DNA of 64,000 bases from Sansalvadorimonas sp965243775. GTDB taxonomy: Bacteria; Pseudomonadota; Gammaproteobacteria; Pseudomonadales; Endozoicomonadaceae. The stretch covers positions 1-64,000 of the forward strand of contig CBDEWF010000129.1 of NCBI GenBank assembly GCA_965243775.1, in the 5' to 3' direction. The position numbers were made by a program, and so were the translations under genes. Below the pieces are notes generated by a model, which did not search any database, was not told where the DNA came from, and saw only the letters and a list, made by a program, of their open reading frames with translations. Of this stretch, positions 30,545 to 40,200 are shown one piece after another. The stretch's first letter is position 1. Each line of letters starts with the position of its first letter.

Positions 30545-31945
30545 ATGAAGCAGTTCAGCTTTCCATCGGCGTACACGATTCTCGTCGCGATTATCATCTT
30601 TGTTGCCATCCTGACCTGGATAGTGCCGGCGGGGCAGTATCAGACGAAAATGGATGAGGCTATCGGTAAGGAAGTTCCTATAGCTGGTACTTACCATCAG
30701 GTAGACCCCAACCCCCAGGGTTTTGAAGAAGTGGTTCTTGCCCCTGTTGCCGGTTTCTATGATCCGGATACCTATGAGGCTAACGGTATTGATGTGGCGC
30801 TGTTTGTTCTGTTTATCGGAGGCTTTCTGGCAGTGGTGACCAAAACGGGAGCTATTGATGCGGGGATTGCAGCTGCCATGTCGGGAATGGCAGGGAAAGA
30901 GAAGTGGATGATACCGATTCTGATGTTTCTCTTCTCTCTTGGAGGCACAATTTACGGTATGGCGGAAGAGACGCTGCCGTTTTATCTGCTGCTGTTACCA
31001 GTGATGATCGCTGCCGGCTATGATGCCTTAACAGCCGTGGCAGTGATAATGGTTGGTGCTGGCATGGGAACTCTGGGTTCTACAGTTAACCCTTTTGCCA
31101 CGGTTATTGCTTCCGATGCGGCGGGTATCTCCTTTACCGACGGGCTAAACCTGCGACTAATAATTTACGCTGTTGGTCTGATCATCTGTATGGCTTATGT
31201 ATTGCGCTATGCGGAAAAAGTGCGCAGGGATCCTGAATCGTCTCTGGTGGCTTCCATGGAGGCTGAGAACCGGGAGCACTTTCTTTCTTCGGCGGAGGGA
31301 GATGCTCCAGAACTTAACGGGCAGCGCAAGTTTATATTGTTCCTGTTTATAGTTGCCTTTGGCATCATGATCTGGGGAGTTTCATCCCAGGGCTGGTGGA
31401 TGGCACGAATGTCCGGTCTGTTCTTGGTGATGTCAATTGTGGTCGGGTTTGTGGGCCGCCTGAGTGAAAAGGAGTTTACGGATACTTTTGTCGCTGGCGC
31501 TGCTGATCTGCTGGGTGTCGCCCTGGTGATCGGAGTTGCCCGGGGGATAGTGGTTATCATGAATGGTGGCCTGATCACTGACACTGTTTTGTTTTGGGCA
31601 GAGCAGGCTATCAGTGGTCTGTCGTCCATGGCATTTATTAATGTGATGTACTGGATACAGTTTGTACTCTCATTCTTCGTGCCATCAACATCTGGTCTGG
31701 CTGTGTTAACCATGCCAATAATGGCACCTCTGGCTGATTTTTCCGATGTGGCCAGGGATCTGGTGGTTACCGCTTACCAGTCAGCCAGTGGGGTTGTTAA
31801 TTTGGTTACACCAACATCTGGTGTCGTTATGGGTGGCCTTGCTATTGGGCGGGTGTCTTTTGATAAGTGGATTCGGTTTATCTGGCCCTTGCTGATTATT
31901 CTCAGTGTTCTGGTCATGATTCTATTGAGTATTTCGACAGCTTGA
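30545..31945 (+). CDS. YfcC/ArcD2-type membrane carrier, probable arginine/ornithine exchanger
   Basis: A 466-residue protein with about twelve membrane helices. It begins FSFPSAYTILVAIIIFVAILTWIVPAGQY, the signature start of the YfcC/DcuC-like carriers, with a large outside loop (about 32-80) and duplicated hairpin segments (MGTLGSTVNPFATVIAS and FVPSTSGLAVLTMPIMAPLAD, shown as landmarks). YfcC relatives next to arginine deiminase genes are often arginine/ornithine antiporters; elsewhere they carry dicarboxylates or short-chain acids. The divergent position to arcA-arcB favours arginine, but the substrate is inferred. A strong terminator follows. Confidence 0.8.
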   Translation: MKQFSFPSAYTILVAIIIFVAILTWIVPAGQYQTKMDEAIGKEVPIAGTYHQVDPNPQGFEEVVLAPVAGFYDPDTYEANGIDVALFVLFIGGFLAVVTKTGAIDAGIAAAMSGMAGKEKWMIPILMFLFSLGGTIYGMAEETLPFYLLLLPVMIAAGYDALTAVAVIMVGAGMGTLGSTVNPFATVIASDAAGISFTDGLNLRLIIYAVGLIICMAYVLRYAEKVRRDPESSLVASMEAENREHFLSSAEGDAPELNGQRKFILFLFIVAFGIMIWGVSSQGWWMARMSGLFLVMSIVVGFVGRLSEKEFTDTFVAGAADLLGVALVIGVARGIVVIMNGGLITDTVLFWAEQAISGLSSMAFINVMYWIQFVLSFFVPSTSGLAVLTMPIMAPLADFSDVARDLVVTAYQSASGVVNLVTPTSGVVMGGLAIGRVSFDKWIRFIWPLLIILSVLVMILLSISTA

Positions 31946-31960
31946 TGCATTGATGAATGA

Positions 31961-32000
31961 CTCAATAAAAAAGCAGCTTACTGGCTGCTTTTTTATTGAG
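31961..32000. terminator. Strong bidirectional terminator
   Basis: A 17-bp stem, CTCAATAAAAAAGCAGC pairing with GCTGCTTTTTTATTGAG, loop of 6. It has A and T runs on both sides and serves the carrier gene (+) and the PepSY-like gene (-). Confidence 0.92.
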
Positions 32001-32012
32001 TTTTGTTTCAGC

Positions 32013-32543
32013 TTAGCTGGAAAACTTGCGGGCATTGTCGGATATAACTTCCCCTGACTTTGTGTCTACGATCATAGTTCTCTGCTGCTTAAGCTTGTCG
32101 ACATAAAGAATAACGCGAACATCCCTGCCATTTTTCTGGGTAGTTCTGGTTCTGACGACTTTAACAATATTGTACTTGGTACGCAGGTTAGCCAGCAGGG
32201 TTTCCAGTGGAATGGTTTCCTGTTTTTCTGGAATTTTGTAAGCGCGATCCGAGAGAATTTTGCCATTTGCTGGGTCAAGGGTCATCACCCGGGCTTCTTT
32301 CTGGTCAGGGAGAAAATAGAAAACCTTGTCAACTTCCTTGCCTTTTTCCTGTTCCTTGAAGGTGTTTATGATTCTCATTGTCGGCTTGGCTTCCCTGGCA
32401 ATAGAGATGATTTTCTCAAGTGGCAGATTTGAGCTGCTCACGGGGCTGGGGGTATTTTTCAGTGGATGGGACTCGCCAAAAGCTGGTGAGGTGATCAGCA
32501 GTAAACCACTTAAGGCCAACAGTGGGGGGTGCAGGCGTTGCAT
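32013..32543 (-). CDS. Periplasmic protein with two PepSY-like repeats
   Basis: A 176-residue protein with a clear signal peptide (LLALSGLLLITSPAFGES, cut near residue 23). The mature part is two similar segments of about 60 residues: PLEKIISIAREAK...ANGKILSD and PLETLLANLRTKY...KSGEVISD. Each has a helix followed by strands ending in a D-x-x-x-G-x-[IV]-x-S-D turn, the outline of PepSY domains, which are often protease-inhibitory or binding modules in the periplasm. The family assignment rests on this pattern. It is a single gene between two terminators. Function is unknown. Confidence 0.65.
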   Translation of the reverse strand: MQRLHPPLLALSGLLLITSPAFGESHPLKNTPSPVSSSNLPLEKIISIAREAKPTMRIINTFKEQEKGKEVDKVFYFLPDQKEARVMTLDPANGKILSDRAYKIPEKQETIPLETLLANLRTKYNIVKVVRTRTTQKNGRDVRVILYVDKLKQQRTMIVDTKSGEVISDNARKFSS

Positions 32544-32671
32544 GAACGAATCCTCGCTAGAAGATGGCTGAAAGTTAGAAGGGGATTTCAGTAAATTCCA
32601 GCGTGGTTGTGAAAAGACTGCTATGGCTGGGTAATAACTCCTTTAAAGGTATACGGGAATTTATTGAAAAA

Positions 32672-32692
32672 GGCCCGGCAATTTGCCGGGCC
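32672..32692 (-). terminator. Terminator of the AdiC-like antiporter gene
   Basis: A perfect 9-bp stem GGCCCGGCA / TGCCGGGCC with a 3-base loop, followed on the minus strand by TTTTTC, 22 bases beyond the stop. Confidence 0.9.
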
Positions 32693-32714
32693 AGTTGCTG
32701 TGTTCAGTTTTGGA

Positions 32715-34091
32715 TCAGGCAGCTTCGACTGCTTCAGGGAATTTCTCATTCTGAAGTCGCTGTTTCCATGTGATCCAGATATAGACAGGCAGTCCGGCGA
32801 TAAGCAGTAGAAAGCCCCAGTAGACAGTCTCCTGGCCACTGCCTGCCAGTGCCCATAGAGAATAAAGGAAGGCCAGAGAGGTTATTACAACGTCCTTTTT
32901 GCTGAGCAGTGGCTTGCCTAGGCTCTTCTTGCCAAGCATAAGGGCCAGCTTGGCCATGGTCGACATGGTGTATGGCAGCAAGGTGGTCATGACCGCAAGG
33001 CTGATAATAAAGTTGAAGGCATCAACCAGACCCCGACTGAAATTGGTGCCGACCAGCAGAGAGATCAGAACTGTCTGGATCAAAATGCCTGTAACGGGAA
33101 TGCCTTTGCTGGAAAGTCTGCAGAAGGCCTTTGGAAACAGGTTGTCTCTGGCGGCTGCCATGGGTATCTGAGCAGTCATCAGGGTCCAGCCATTGAGGGC
33201 TCCCAGGCAGGAGACAAGGGCGCCAAAGCCGACGATCCAGGCACCGGCAGGCCCGATAAGCATCTTGGCACCATCAGCAAAGGGTGCTGTTGAGTTGGCC
33301 AGGTCGCTGGGAGCGATAAGCCCCATCAGGGCAACGGTTGCAGCTATATAAAGGATGGCGGCAAACAGGGTGCCCAGAATAGTGGCCCGGGGAATGTTTT
33401 TTTCCGGCTGATCAACATTTTCAGAGGGAACTGTGGCGGACTCCAGGCCAAGAAATGCCCAGAGGCAGAGGCTGGCCGAGCCGGTCAGAGCAATAAAATC
33501 GCTCTCGCCACTGATATTGAAAGCGGAAAAGTGACTTGGATTAAGCTTGAACAGCCCGAAGAAGGTGACCAGAGCAAGGGGGAGAAGTTTGATGATGGTG
33601 GTAATCAACTGGAAAATACCGGCTGATTTAATACCTCTGCAGTTTATCCAGGCAGTCAGCCATACGGCACTGATGGCGATACTCGCGCCAAGGAAAGGGT
33701 TCTGACTGACTTCCGGAAAAAACACGCCCAGGTAACCAATCATGGCAACAGCGATGGCAGCATTGCCTGACCAGAGTCCTATCCAGTAACCCCAGGCGAT
33801 CAGAAAACCGCAGAAATCACCCAGCCCGGCTCGACAGTAAGCATAGGGGCCGCCAGCTGAAGGAATGGTTTGGCTGAGTCGTGAAAAGACAAGGGCGAGG
33901 AGAACGGCACCTGCACCGGTAAAAATCCAGCCTCCCAGGCTGACGGCGCCATAACTGGCCAGAGTGGCAGGTAACAGAAAAATACCGGAGCCGATCATAT
34001 TGCCGACCACCAAGGCTGAGCACATCCAGACTCCGAGCTTGCCTTTAGAGGGTGTGGCTCCGTTGTCGCTGTGCGGTGCTATTTGTGTCAT
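32715..34091 (-). CDS. APC-family amino acid antiporter, AdiC/PotE-like
   Basis: A 458-residue protein with about twelve membrane helices. The first helix reads LVVGNMIGSGIFLLPATLASYG, the G-[SG]-G backbone-binding motif of APC transporters, very close to AdiC (arginine/agmatine) and CadB/PotE (basic amino acid/polyamine) antiporters. The LCLWAFLGLESATVPSENV helix 6 segment carries the family's gating tryptophan region. It likely exchanges an amino acid for its decarboxylated or catabolic product; arginine or ornithine would fit the neighbouring arc genes, but the substrate is not readable from sequence. It lies downstream of and on the same strand as avtA, with 230 bases between. Confidence 0.85.
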   Translation of the reverse strand: MTQIAPHSDNGATPSKGKLGVWMCSALVVGNMIGSGIFLLPATLASYGAVSLGGWIFTGAGAVLLALVFSRLSQTIPSAGGPYAYCRAGLGDFCGFLIAWGYWIGLWSGNAAIAVAMIGYLGVFFPEVSQNPFLGASIAISAVWLTAWINCRGIKSAGIFQLITTIIKLLPLALVTFFGLFKLNPSHFSAFNISGESDFIALTGSASLCLWAFLGLESATVPSENVDQPEKNIPRATILGTLFAAILYIAATVALMGLIAPSDLANSTAPFADGAKMLIGPAGAWIVGFGALVSCLGALNGWTLMTAQIPMAAARDNLFPKAFCRLSSKGIPVTGILIQTVLISLLVGTNFSRGLVDAFNFIISLAVMTTLLPYTMSTMAKLALMLGKKSLGKPLLSKKDVVITSLAFLYSLWALAGSGQETVYWGFLLLIAGLPVYIWITWKQRLQNEKFPEAVEAA

Positions 34092-34281
34092 TGGACTGGA
34101 AAATTACAAAAAACGCTCGGATGGTATTTTTTTGCTGCGGTTGTTCCTATATGGAAAGAGGCGTTTCCTGATGTGTGTTTTCCCTATGGATGTTTGAAAA
34201 ATAAAGGGGATGGTCGCTTTTTGACCGGATTTTATCGTTTTTTTTGTGAGTGCCTGGCATTTAAAGGCTGAATTGCGTAGG

Positions 34282-34315
34282 ACCTGAATAACCTCTGTGT
34301 AGAGATTATCCAGGT
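34282..34315. terminator. Imperfect hairpin downstream of avtA
   Basis: ACCTG.ATAACCTCT pairs with AGAGATTAT.CAGGT with two mismatches around GTGT, seven bases beyond the avtA stop. There is no U tract. Confidence 0.35.
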
Positions 34316-34321
34316 ACCCCT

Positions 34322-35578
34322 TCAATTCTGCTGGTAAGCTTTTTGCACTTCTTCTGCAATGATGGTAATGCCCTTTGAGATCGTTTCCTGGTCCCGGGTG
34401 TAGGTAACCCGAATGCATTCATCACGATGCTTCCACTCTTCTTTCATGCCGGGGAAGAAATAGTGCCCAGAGACCACCAGAACACCCCGCTGCTTCAAGC
34501 GTTCATACAGTTCCAGGCTGGTAATGGGCAGGTCACGGAACCACAGCCACAGGAACATGGCACCTTCTGGCTTATGCATGGCCCAGGGCAGGTCGCCCAG
34601 TTGTCTGTGGAATTCCTGCCGGGCAAAAGTCAGGCGTTCTTCATACCAGGGGCGAATAACGTCATGGCTAAGAGAAATAATGCTGTCATCTTTGATCATT
34701 TTGCCTACAAGCAGGCATCCGGCGCTGTTGGGGGCCAGGCTCATGATGGCATTCATGGACGACACTGACTGAATAATTTCTTCGCCCGCGATAATAATGC
34801 CGGTGCGCAGAGCTGGCAGTCCCAGCTTGGACAGGCTTAGGCAGAGGATGACATGCTCATCCCAGTAGGGGGTGGCATCTGCAAAAATCAGTTCAGGAAA
34901 GGGCTGGCCATAGGCGCCGTCAATAATGAATGGAATATCATGCTGTCGGGACAGGTTATCCAGAGCTTCAATTTCTTTGTCAGTCAAGACGTTGCCGGTT
35001 GGGTTGGTCGGGCGTGAAACGCAGAAGGCGGCAGTGTCATCGCAGACTTCCAGATTATCGAGATCGACATGGTACTTGAAAGTATGGCTGTTGATCTCTT
35101 CGATGGTGGGTTTGCCGGCGGTAAAGAAGTCCTCACTGATGCCGCAGTCTGAGTAACCAATATACTCCGGTGCCAAGGGGAGCTGAATGCGTCTGTGCTG
35201 ACCGTCCTGGTTTTGCCCCCCCAGCATGTTAAAAAGCATAAAAAAAGCTGTCTGGCTACCGTGGGTCAGGCAGATATTTCGTTCACTGAGTTTCCAGCCG
35301 AAACGACGCCGCAGCATAGCGGCCAGGTCACGACAGAAAGATTGATCTCCGGCTGGGGGGTCGTAGGTTCCAATAAAGCGGGTAAATAGTTCGGGAGAAT
35401 CGACAATGCTTTGCAATCGGTGGCGGAATACTTCCTCTGCGGCTGGAATGTGTGCCGGGTTACCTCCGCCCATCATGATCATATGATCATTGTCAGCCAG
35501 CGCATTGCCCAGATCATCCATCAGCGAAAGAATGCCGGATTGGCTGGTGAACTTTTCCCCAAATTTTGACAGCTTCAT
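34322..35578 (-). CDS. avtA: Valine-pyruvate transaminase AvtA
   Basis: A 418-residue PLP aminotransferase, one residue longer than the E. coli enzyme and alike throughout: FGEKFTSQSGILSLMDDL at the start, IMMGGGNPAHIP, FPLAPEYIGY-like PLAPEYIGYSDCG, CVSRPTNPTGNVLTD, IIDGAYGQPFPELIF and the PLP lysine in LCLSLSKLGLPALRTG, with HKPEGAMFLWLWF near the end. It interconverts valine and pyruvate with 2-oxoisovalerate and alanine in the cytoplasm. Together with alaA it gives two alanine-forming enzymes in the window. It is the probable first gene of a short unit with the AdiC-like antiporter gene. Confidence 0.95.
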   Translation of the reverse strand: MKLSKFGEKFTSQSGILSLMDDLGNALADNDHMIMMGGGNPAHIPAAEEVFRHRLQSIVDSPELFTRFIGTYDPPAGDQSFCRDLAAMLRRRFGWKLSERNICLTHGSQTAFFMLFNMLGGQNQDGQHRRIQLPLAPEYIGYSDCGISEDFFTAGKPTIEEINSHTFKYHVDLDNLEVCDDTAAFCVSRPTNPTGNVLTDKEIEALDNLSRQHDIPFIIDGAYGQPFPELIFADATPYWDEHVILCLSLSKLGLPALRTGIIIAGEEIIQSVSSMNAIMSLAPNSAGCLLVGKMIKDDSIISLSHDVIRPWYEERLTFARQEFHRQLGDLPWAMHKPEGAMFLWLWFRDLPITSLELYERLKQRGVLVVSGHYFFPGMKEEWKHRDECIRVTYTRDQETISKGITIIAEEVQKAYQQN

Positions 35579-36016
35579 ATTATTCTCTGGGAGTTGGTGA
35601 GGGAATCCGGATTAGAGCTAAACAATTTCTGCAATAACCGGTGTTACTGGCAGGCCATGCTAGGGCTGCCGTTAAGGTGAACACACCCGGGCAGTGTTGA
35701 TGATTAAACATCAACACTGCCTATATCTTACTGCTTTGTAGCTTTTTTTGGTAATTCGTACAGGTCTGTAAATAGTTTTGTCAGCTCCTAAGGCCTATCA
35801 AGTAGGCGTTCCAGCCATCTATGGACTTTGCAGCAAATAGTGAACTGGCTATCAATGTGAAATGGCGTTGTAGATTTGCTGTGTCGTTTATTTTGGGCGC
35901 TGAAGCAGAACTGTCCTCTGGTGCGTAAGAAAGTTCAAATTAGCCAAGAAGATTTCCTGGTTCAGGCCGATAGCCAGTAATTGAGGTGGGAAGTGATCTG
36001 GCGGGGGACAGGTTAT
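35579..36016. other. Divergent intergenic region avtA / orphan gene
   Basis: No convincing gene is present. It contains the long palindrome at 35690-35721 and must hold the promoters of avtA (-) and of the gene at 36017 (+). Confidence 0.5.
35690..35721. promoter_or_regulatory. Perfect 13-bp palindrome upstream of avtA
   Basis: GGCAGTGTTGATG and CATCAACACTGCC flank a 6-base AT-rich centre (ATTAAA). There is no U tract on either side and it lies 112 bases upstream of the avtA start, so an operator for a dimeric regulator is at least as likely as a terminator. Confidence 0.5.
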
Positions 36017-36916
36017 ATGGAAAGCAGGGAAATTAAGACAGCCTTCAGGCCTGATTATATGAGTTTTGCCAAAGGTTTTGCCGGGAAATATTTGCCCCTG
36101 GAGCGCCTGGCTGGGCGGCGCCTGACCAGGAAGGTCATAGCCTGTCTTGAGCATGGGCTGGTGAACGAGCGCCTGCAAGTTATGGCTGGAGATGATGAGT
36201 GTGCCCGTCGGGAAGCGGAAGCCAGGGCTGATATGGCTCTGGTGGCAGTCGGGTTGCTGAAAATTGATGAACGGGGTGATTTTAACCGGACTGGGGGGGT
36301 GTTGAGCCGGGTGGGGCACTGGCAAGTGGAGCAGAGCAGGGCGTTGCTTCATCTTGGTGTGGATGAGCTTTGTCAGGAGGTACTCTGGCGTGTGGAAGCT
36401 TTGCCCAGCGCTCTGATCAGGAATCTGTTTAACCGCTGCCTTCGGACAACCCCTGGAGAGCCTGCTGTTCTGCCGTTAACCATGGGGGATTTCTGGAATG
36501 CTGGACTGTTTTCCCGTGAAACGGTGACAGCGGCACGAATGCTGGAGTGTCGATCCCGGGTCCTGGACTGGCAGGCTAAGCGTAACTCTAATGATCCCAG
36601 AGTGATTCTGGCTTACCTGCGGGCTCTGGAGTTGCGATTGCGGGAGCAGCCGGAGGTGATAGGAGTGTGCCAGCTTCTGCGTCGGGTTGAGGATGCTATG
36701 CCTTTCTGGAAAGAAGGGTATCAGCTTGGAGAGGATTTTTTCCGCTGTGACAGTGAGGTTGAAGGCGGAATGCGAACGGCTCTGCATGTTATGATTCAAC
36801 GGCTGTATGAAATGCAGCGGGATCCTGAATTTCCCTGGCGTCGTGTGATTGAAGAGAAAGCTCTTGGGATTGTCTGGCAATATGATGGTCAGGGGCCGGC
36901 AGGTAGCAAAATATAG
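36017..36916 (+). CDS. Hypothetical protein, helical, unknown family
   Basis: A 299-residue soluble protein, charged and helix-rich (for example GRRLTRKVIACLEHGLVNERL and LRALELRLREQPEVIGVCQLLRRVEDAMPF, cited as landmarks), without a signal peptide, membrane segment or recognised motif. The ATG at 36017 follows a purine-rich GGGGGACAGG; an upstream TTG at 35981 would add 12 residues. The whole frame is protein-like and ends at a good terminator, so it is a real single-gene unit. It lies before the large sensor kinase gene but is separated from it by that terminator. Function is unknown. Confidence 0.65.
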   Translation: MESREIKTAFRPDYMSFAKGFAGKYLPLERLAGRRLTRKVIACLEHGLVNERLQVMAGDDECARREAEARADMALVAVGLLKIDERGDFNRTGGVLSRVGHWQVEQSRALLHLGVDELCQEVLWRVEALPSALIRNLFNRCLRTTPGEPAVLPLTMGDFWNAGLFSRETVTAARMLECRSRVLDWQAKRNSNDPRVILAYLRALELRLREQPEVIGVCQLLRRVEDAMPFWKEGYQLGEDFFRCDSEVEGGMRTALHVMIQRLYEMQRDPEFPWRRVIEEKALGIVWQYDGQGPAGSKI

Positions 36917-36936
36917 ACTGTTTGCCTGAAAGTAAA

Positions 36937-36969
36937 ACAGAGAGTCGGAAACGTGCTCTCTGTTTTTTT
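36937..36969 (+). terminator. Rho-independent terminator after the orphan gene
   Basis: Stem ACAGAGAG / CTCTCTGT with an 11-base loop, followed by a run of seven T. Confidence 0.9.
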
Positions 36970-37265
36970 ATGTAATGAATTTGTATTTTTATTTTCATTT
37001 TAAAAGCACAAGCATTACGAACTCGCTTATTTATCTGAATGATCAAATTAATTTAATCAGCTGCATTTTTAATTTAGCTGTCGTAATAAGTTTTCGAAAA
37101 ATACCTATTAAGAAAAATTAATAAAAGCAGACGGGCTGTTTCTTTTTAAAAAAATAGATGAAATTGTTGTATTTAATCTATTCAAAGTAGTGATTCGGGT
37201 ACAAAAAATATAATATTTCTACCGGGAGTCTGGTGATGGTATGGGGGCAGACTTGAACAGGAAAA
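36970..37265. other. AT-rich leader of the sensor kinase operon
   Basis: A strongly AT-rich stretch without ORFs; the promoter for the downstream + strand cluster is expected here. Nothing specific was recognised. Confidence 0.4.
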
Positions 37266-40200
37266 TTGTTCGAACCCGCTGGAACGATCGTCTCTGACTC
37301 TCACCTTTGCAAGAAATGGCTTCGTAAGTACCTGGGCATATGGAATCGTATATTTCTGGTCAATAAACAGGTTGCTCCGTTGGATCGCTGCATGGCGTTA
37401 GCGTTTAAGATTTTTGGCACAGATATGTCACTACTGCGTTTGGTTGTCGCAAACAGCTATAAATCTACGGCCTCATTGGGAATAGGGCTGATTGTTACTT
37501 TATGGTTGGCAGTAGGGTTTACATCAATAGCTCATGCCATAGCCTTTGATGATACTCCCGATATCGCCAGGTTTGACCAGAGAGAAGAACAGATAGCAAC
37601 CGAACTGGCCAGCCTGAGTAAAACCTTTGTCTACAACCTTGATGTTGATAACCTCAAGCAAACCCTCAAGTTTGTTGTTCGTCAGGATATTGGAATTCGG
37701 GCAGTCCGGATAATTGACTCAGTTTCAGGCCAGCCGCTGTTGGTCTATCACCGCAGGAGTGACGGTCAGGGATTCTTTGAGGAAGATATTTCTGACAAGA
37801 GTCTGAATTATCCCAAAACCGTTGAGCCCATAGTGCATCAGGGTGAAATGGTGGGCATGTTGGAGCTGTATTACGACAGCAGCATAAATGGCGAATTTCC
37901 TGATTTGTCTCTGGGGTTTACAGCCAGAGAGCGTTTGTGGATTCAGGGTAGCAAACCTCTGCGTGTCGCCATTGCTGAGTATGCCCCTTATATTTCCATG
38001 GGAGACAATGGTCGCCCTCAGGGTGTACTGGTTGAATACCTGGAGCGGCTGCAGAACCTGACAGGTCTCTCCTTTATCTATGAAACCGGAAGTTTCAGTG
38101 ATCTGTTGAGTCGATTCCAGGCCGGGGAAATTGATATTTTTCCTGGCGTTCTGTTCGATGAATCACGCATAAACCTTGGGCAGTTCAGCAGCCCTGTTCT
38201 TGGCATCAAAGACGCTATTTATCTGCGAGAGGAGCAGGAAGAAATTTCGGGCTTTGAAGACCTGCAGGGTAAACGGGTTGCTGTGGTCAGGAACTATCTG
38301 GTGGGGCACCTGATCCGTAAAAAATATCCCGAAGTTGAGCTGGTTGAAATGGAAAGCCTGATAAGCAGTGTGCAGGCTCTTCTTAATGGGGATGTTGAGG
38401 CTATCGTTCAGGTTGAATCAGTGGTTAACAACCTGCTGAAGATGAATTCGACCAGTGGTCTGAAGCGGATAAAACAGAACTCCCTGCCTTCCAGAAATAT
38501 GCATCTGCTGGTGCAGACCGGGCAGGATACTCTGCTTTCTGTCATTAACAAGGTACTGCACTCCATTTCTGCCGAAGAGAAGCAGAGTATTCTCAGCCAA
38601 TATGTGGCTCTGGAAGCTGATAGCCGTCAGGTTACCTCCCGGCATTCTGATGATCTCTTCTCTGCCACAGCCATGAGCCTGCTCGGACTTTTTGCTGTGG
38701 TATTGGTGATTCTGTTTGTTATTGCCAGAAGTATGGCCCGGCACTCCGGTTATGACCGTTCCAGGATTGCTTTCGGTACCCGGAAGTTTGCCCGTCTGGT
38801 TATGGTTAGTATTGCTCTCTTCGTCTCCCTGAGTTGGGCTCTGACCTGGATGATTCTGCAATACAACCTAAAACAGGAAGAGTTGGATGCCCAGACCCAG
38901 CTAAAACTGACGGTAAATGCAGCCAATGAACGGGTGAACCGATTGCTTGCCTATGACAGCAGTGTTGTCACCCATATTGCCAATAAACCCCTGGCACAGA
39001 AATTGGTTCAGGCGTTAGTTGACCTGCCGGAAGGAGAAGGCCAGGTTCGACAGAGTATCACTCTGGAACTGCAGGGTTTTTGGCAGGGATACCAAAATAT
39101 TATCAAGAACGGGACGATTGTGGTTACCGACCTGAATGGCCAGATGTTGTACGGTCAGGGAGGGGATGACCTGACGGATATACCCGAAAAGTATTTTCAA
39201 CAGGCTCGTTATGGTCAGGTTATGTGGGTTTCCCCCGAACTTTTTCCAGTAACAGAGAAGGTCAGCCCTGTTAATGGTGGTATGGAATCCTGGCCTGATG
39301 GTCACCCGGGTATTGAAGGTAACTGGATGAGCTACATCCTGACACCGGTGTATGGCCAGGATGGTGAAGCTATAGCTCTGGCGATTGACCGGGTGAACCT
39401 TACGGCCAGGCTGTATGAGTTTCTTAAGGATACGGCCATGATTAGTAATACCCGGGTGTACCCTGTTAACAGCCGTGGTATTGCGATGGATATGGAACTC
39501 TCAAGCCCCAGCAGGGGAGCATACTTTTCCCTGAATGATACTCACTCCCTGAGTCTGTTCTATTCGGAGAGCATGACTAAAGGAATTGCCCGAACCAGTG
39601 ATCTGGAACAGTACCCTAACAATTCCGGTGTGGAGTGTTATGGCCTGGGCATTTGGAATCCCTCTCTTGGCATTGGGTTTGTGGCTGAGATCAGCCAGGC
39701 TGAATCCCTGAGTGGTTATCAGGCTCTGAAGTATGGACTGATTCTGGTACTGTCACTGGTTTTTGCCATTACGGTTCCCTACATCATGTTCATGCTTAAC
39801 CTTGGGCGTCAAGCTAATGAGAAATTGAAGGCGTCCAACGAAGAGCTGGATCAAATAGTCAATGACCGAACCTGCGAGCTTAGCAAGCTGGAAGAGCAAA
39901 GTCGTATGATTTTGACCTCTGTTGGTCAGGGCCTTCTTGGGCTGGATGAGTCTGGCCGGGTGAACTTTATCAATGGTGCTGCTCTCAGCCTCTTGGGCTA
40001 TCAAGAGTACGAAGTTCAGAACCGGGCCATTTTGTCTCTCATTCAACATAGTGACAGTGATCGGCGGCCACGGCGATCCTCCAGCCTGCCCATTTCAGAA
40101 GCACTGGTGAAAGGAATCTGCCACACAGATCTGATTGACTGTTTCTGGACCAAGGGGGGACGCTGTTTCGCTGTTGAATATAGCTGCTGTCCTATTGTCC

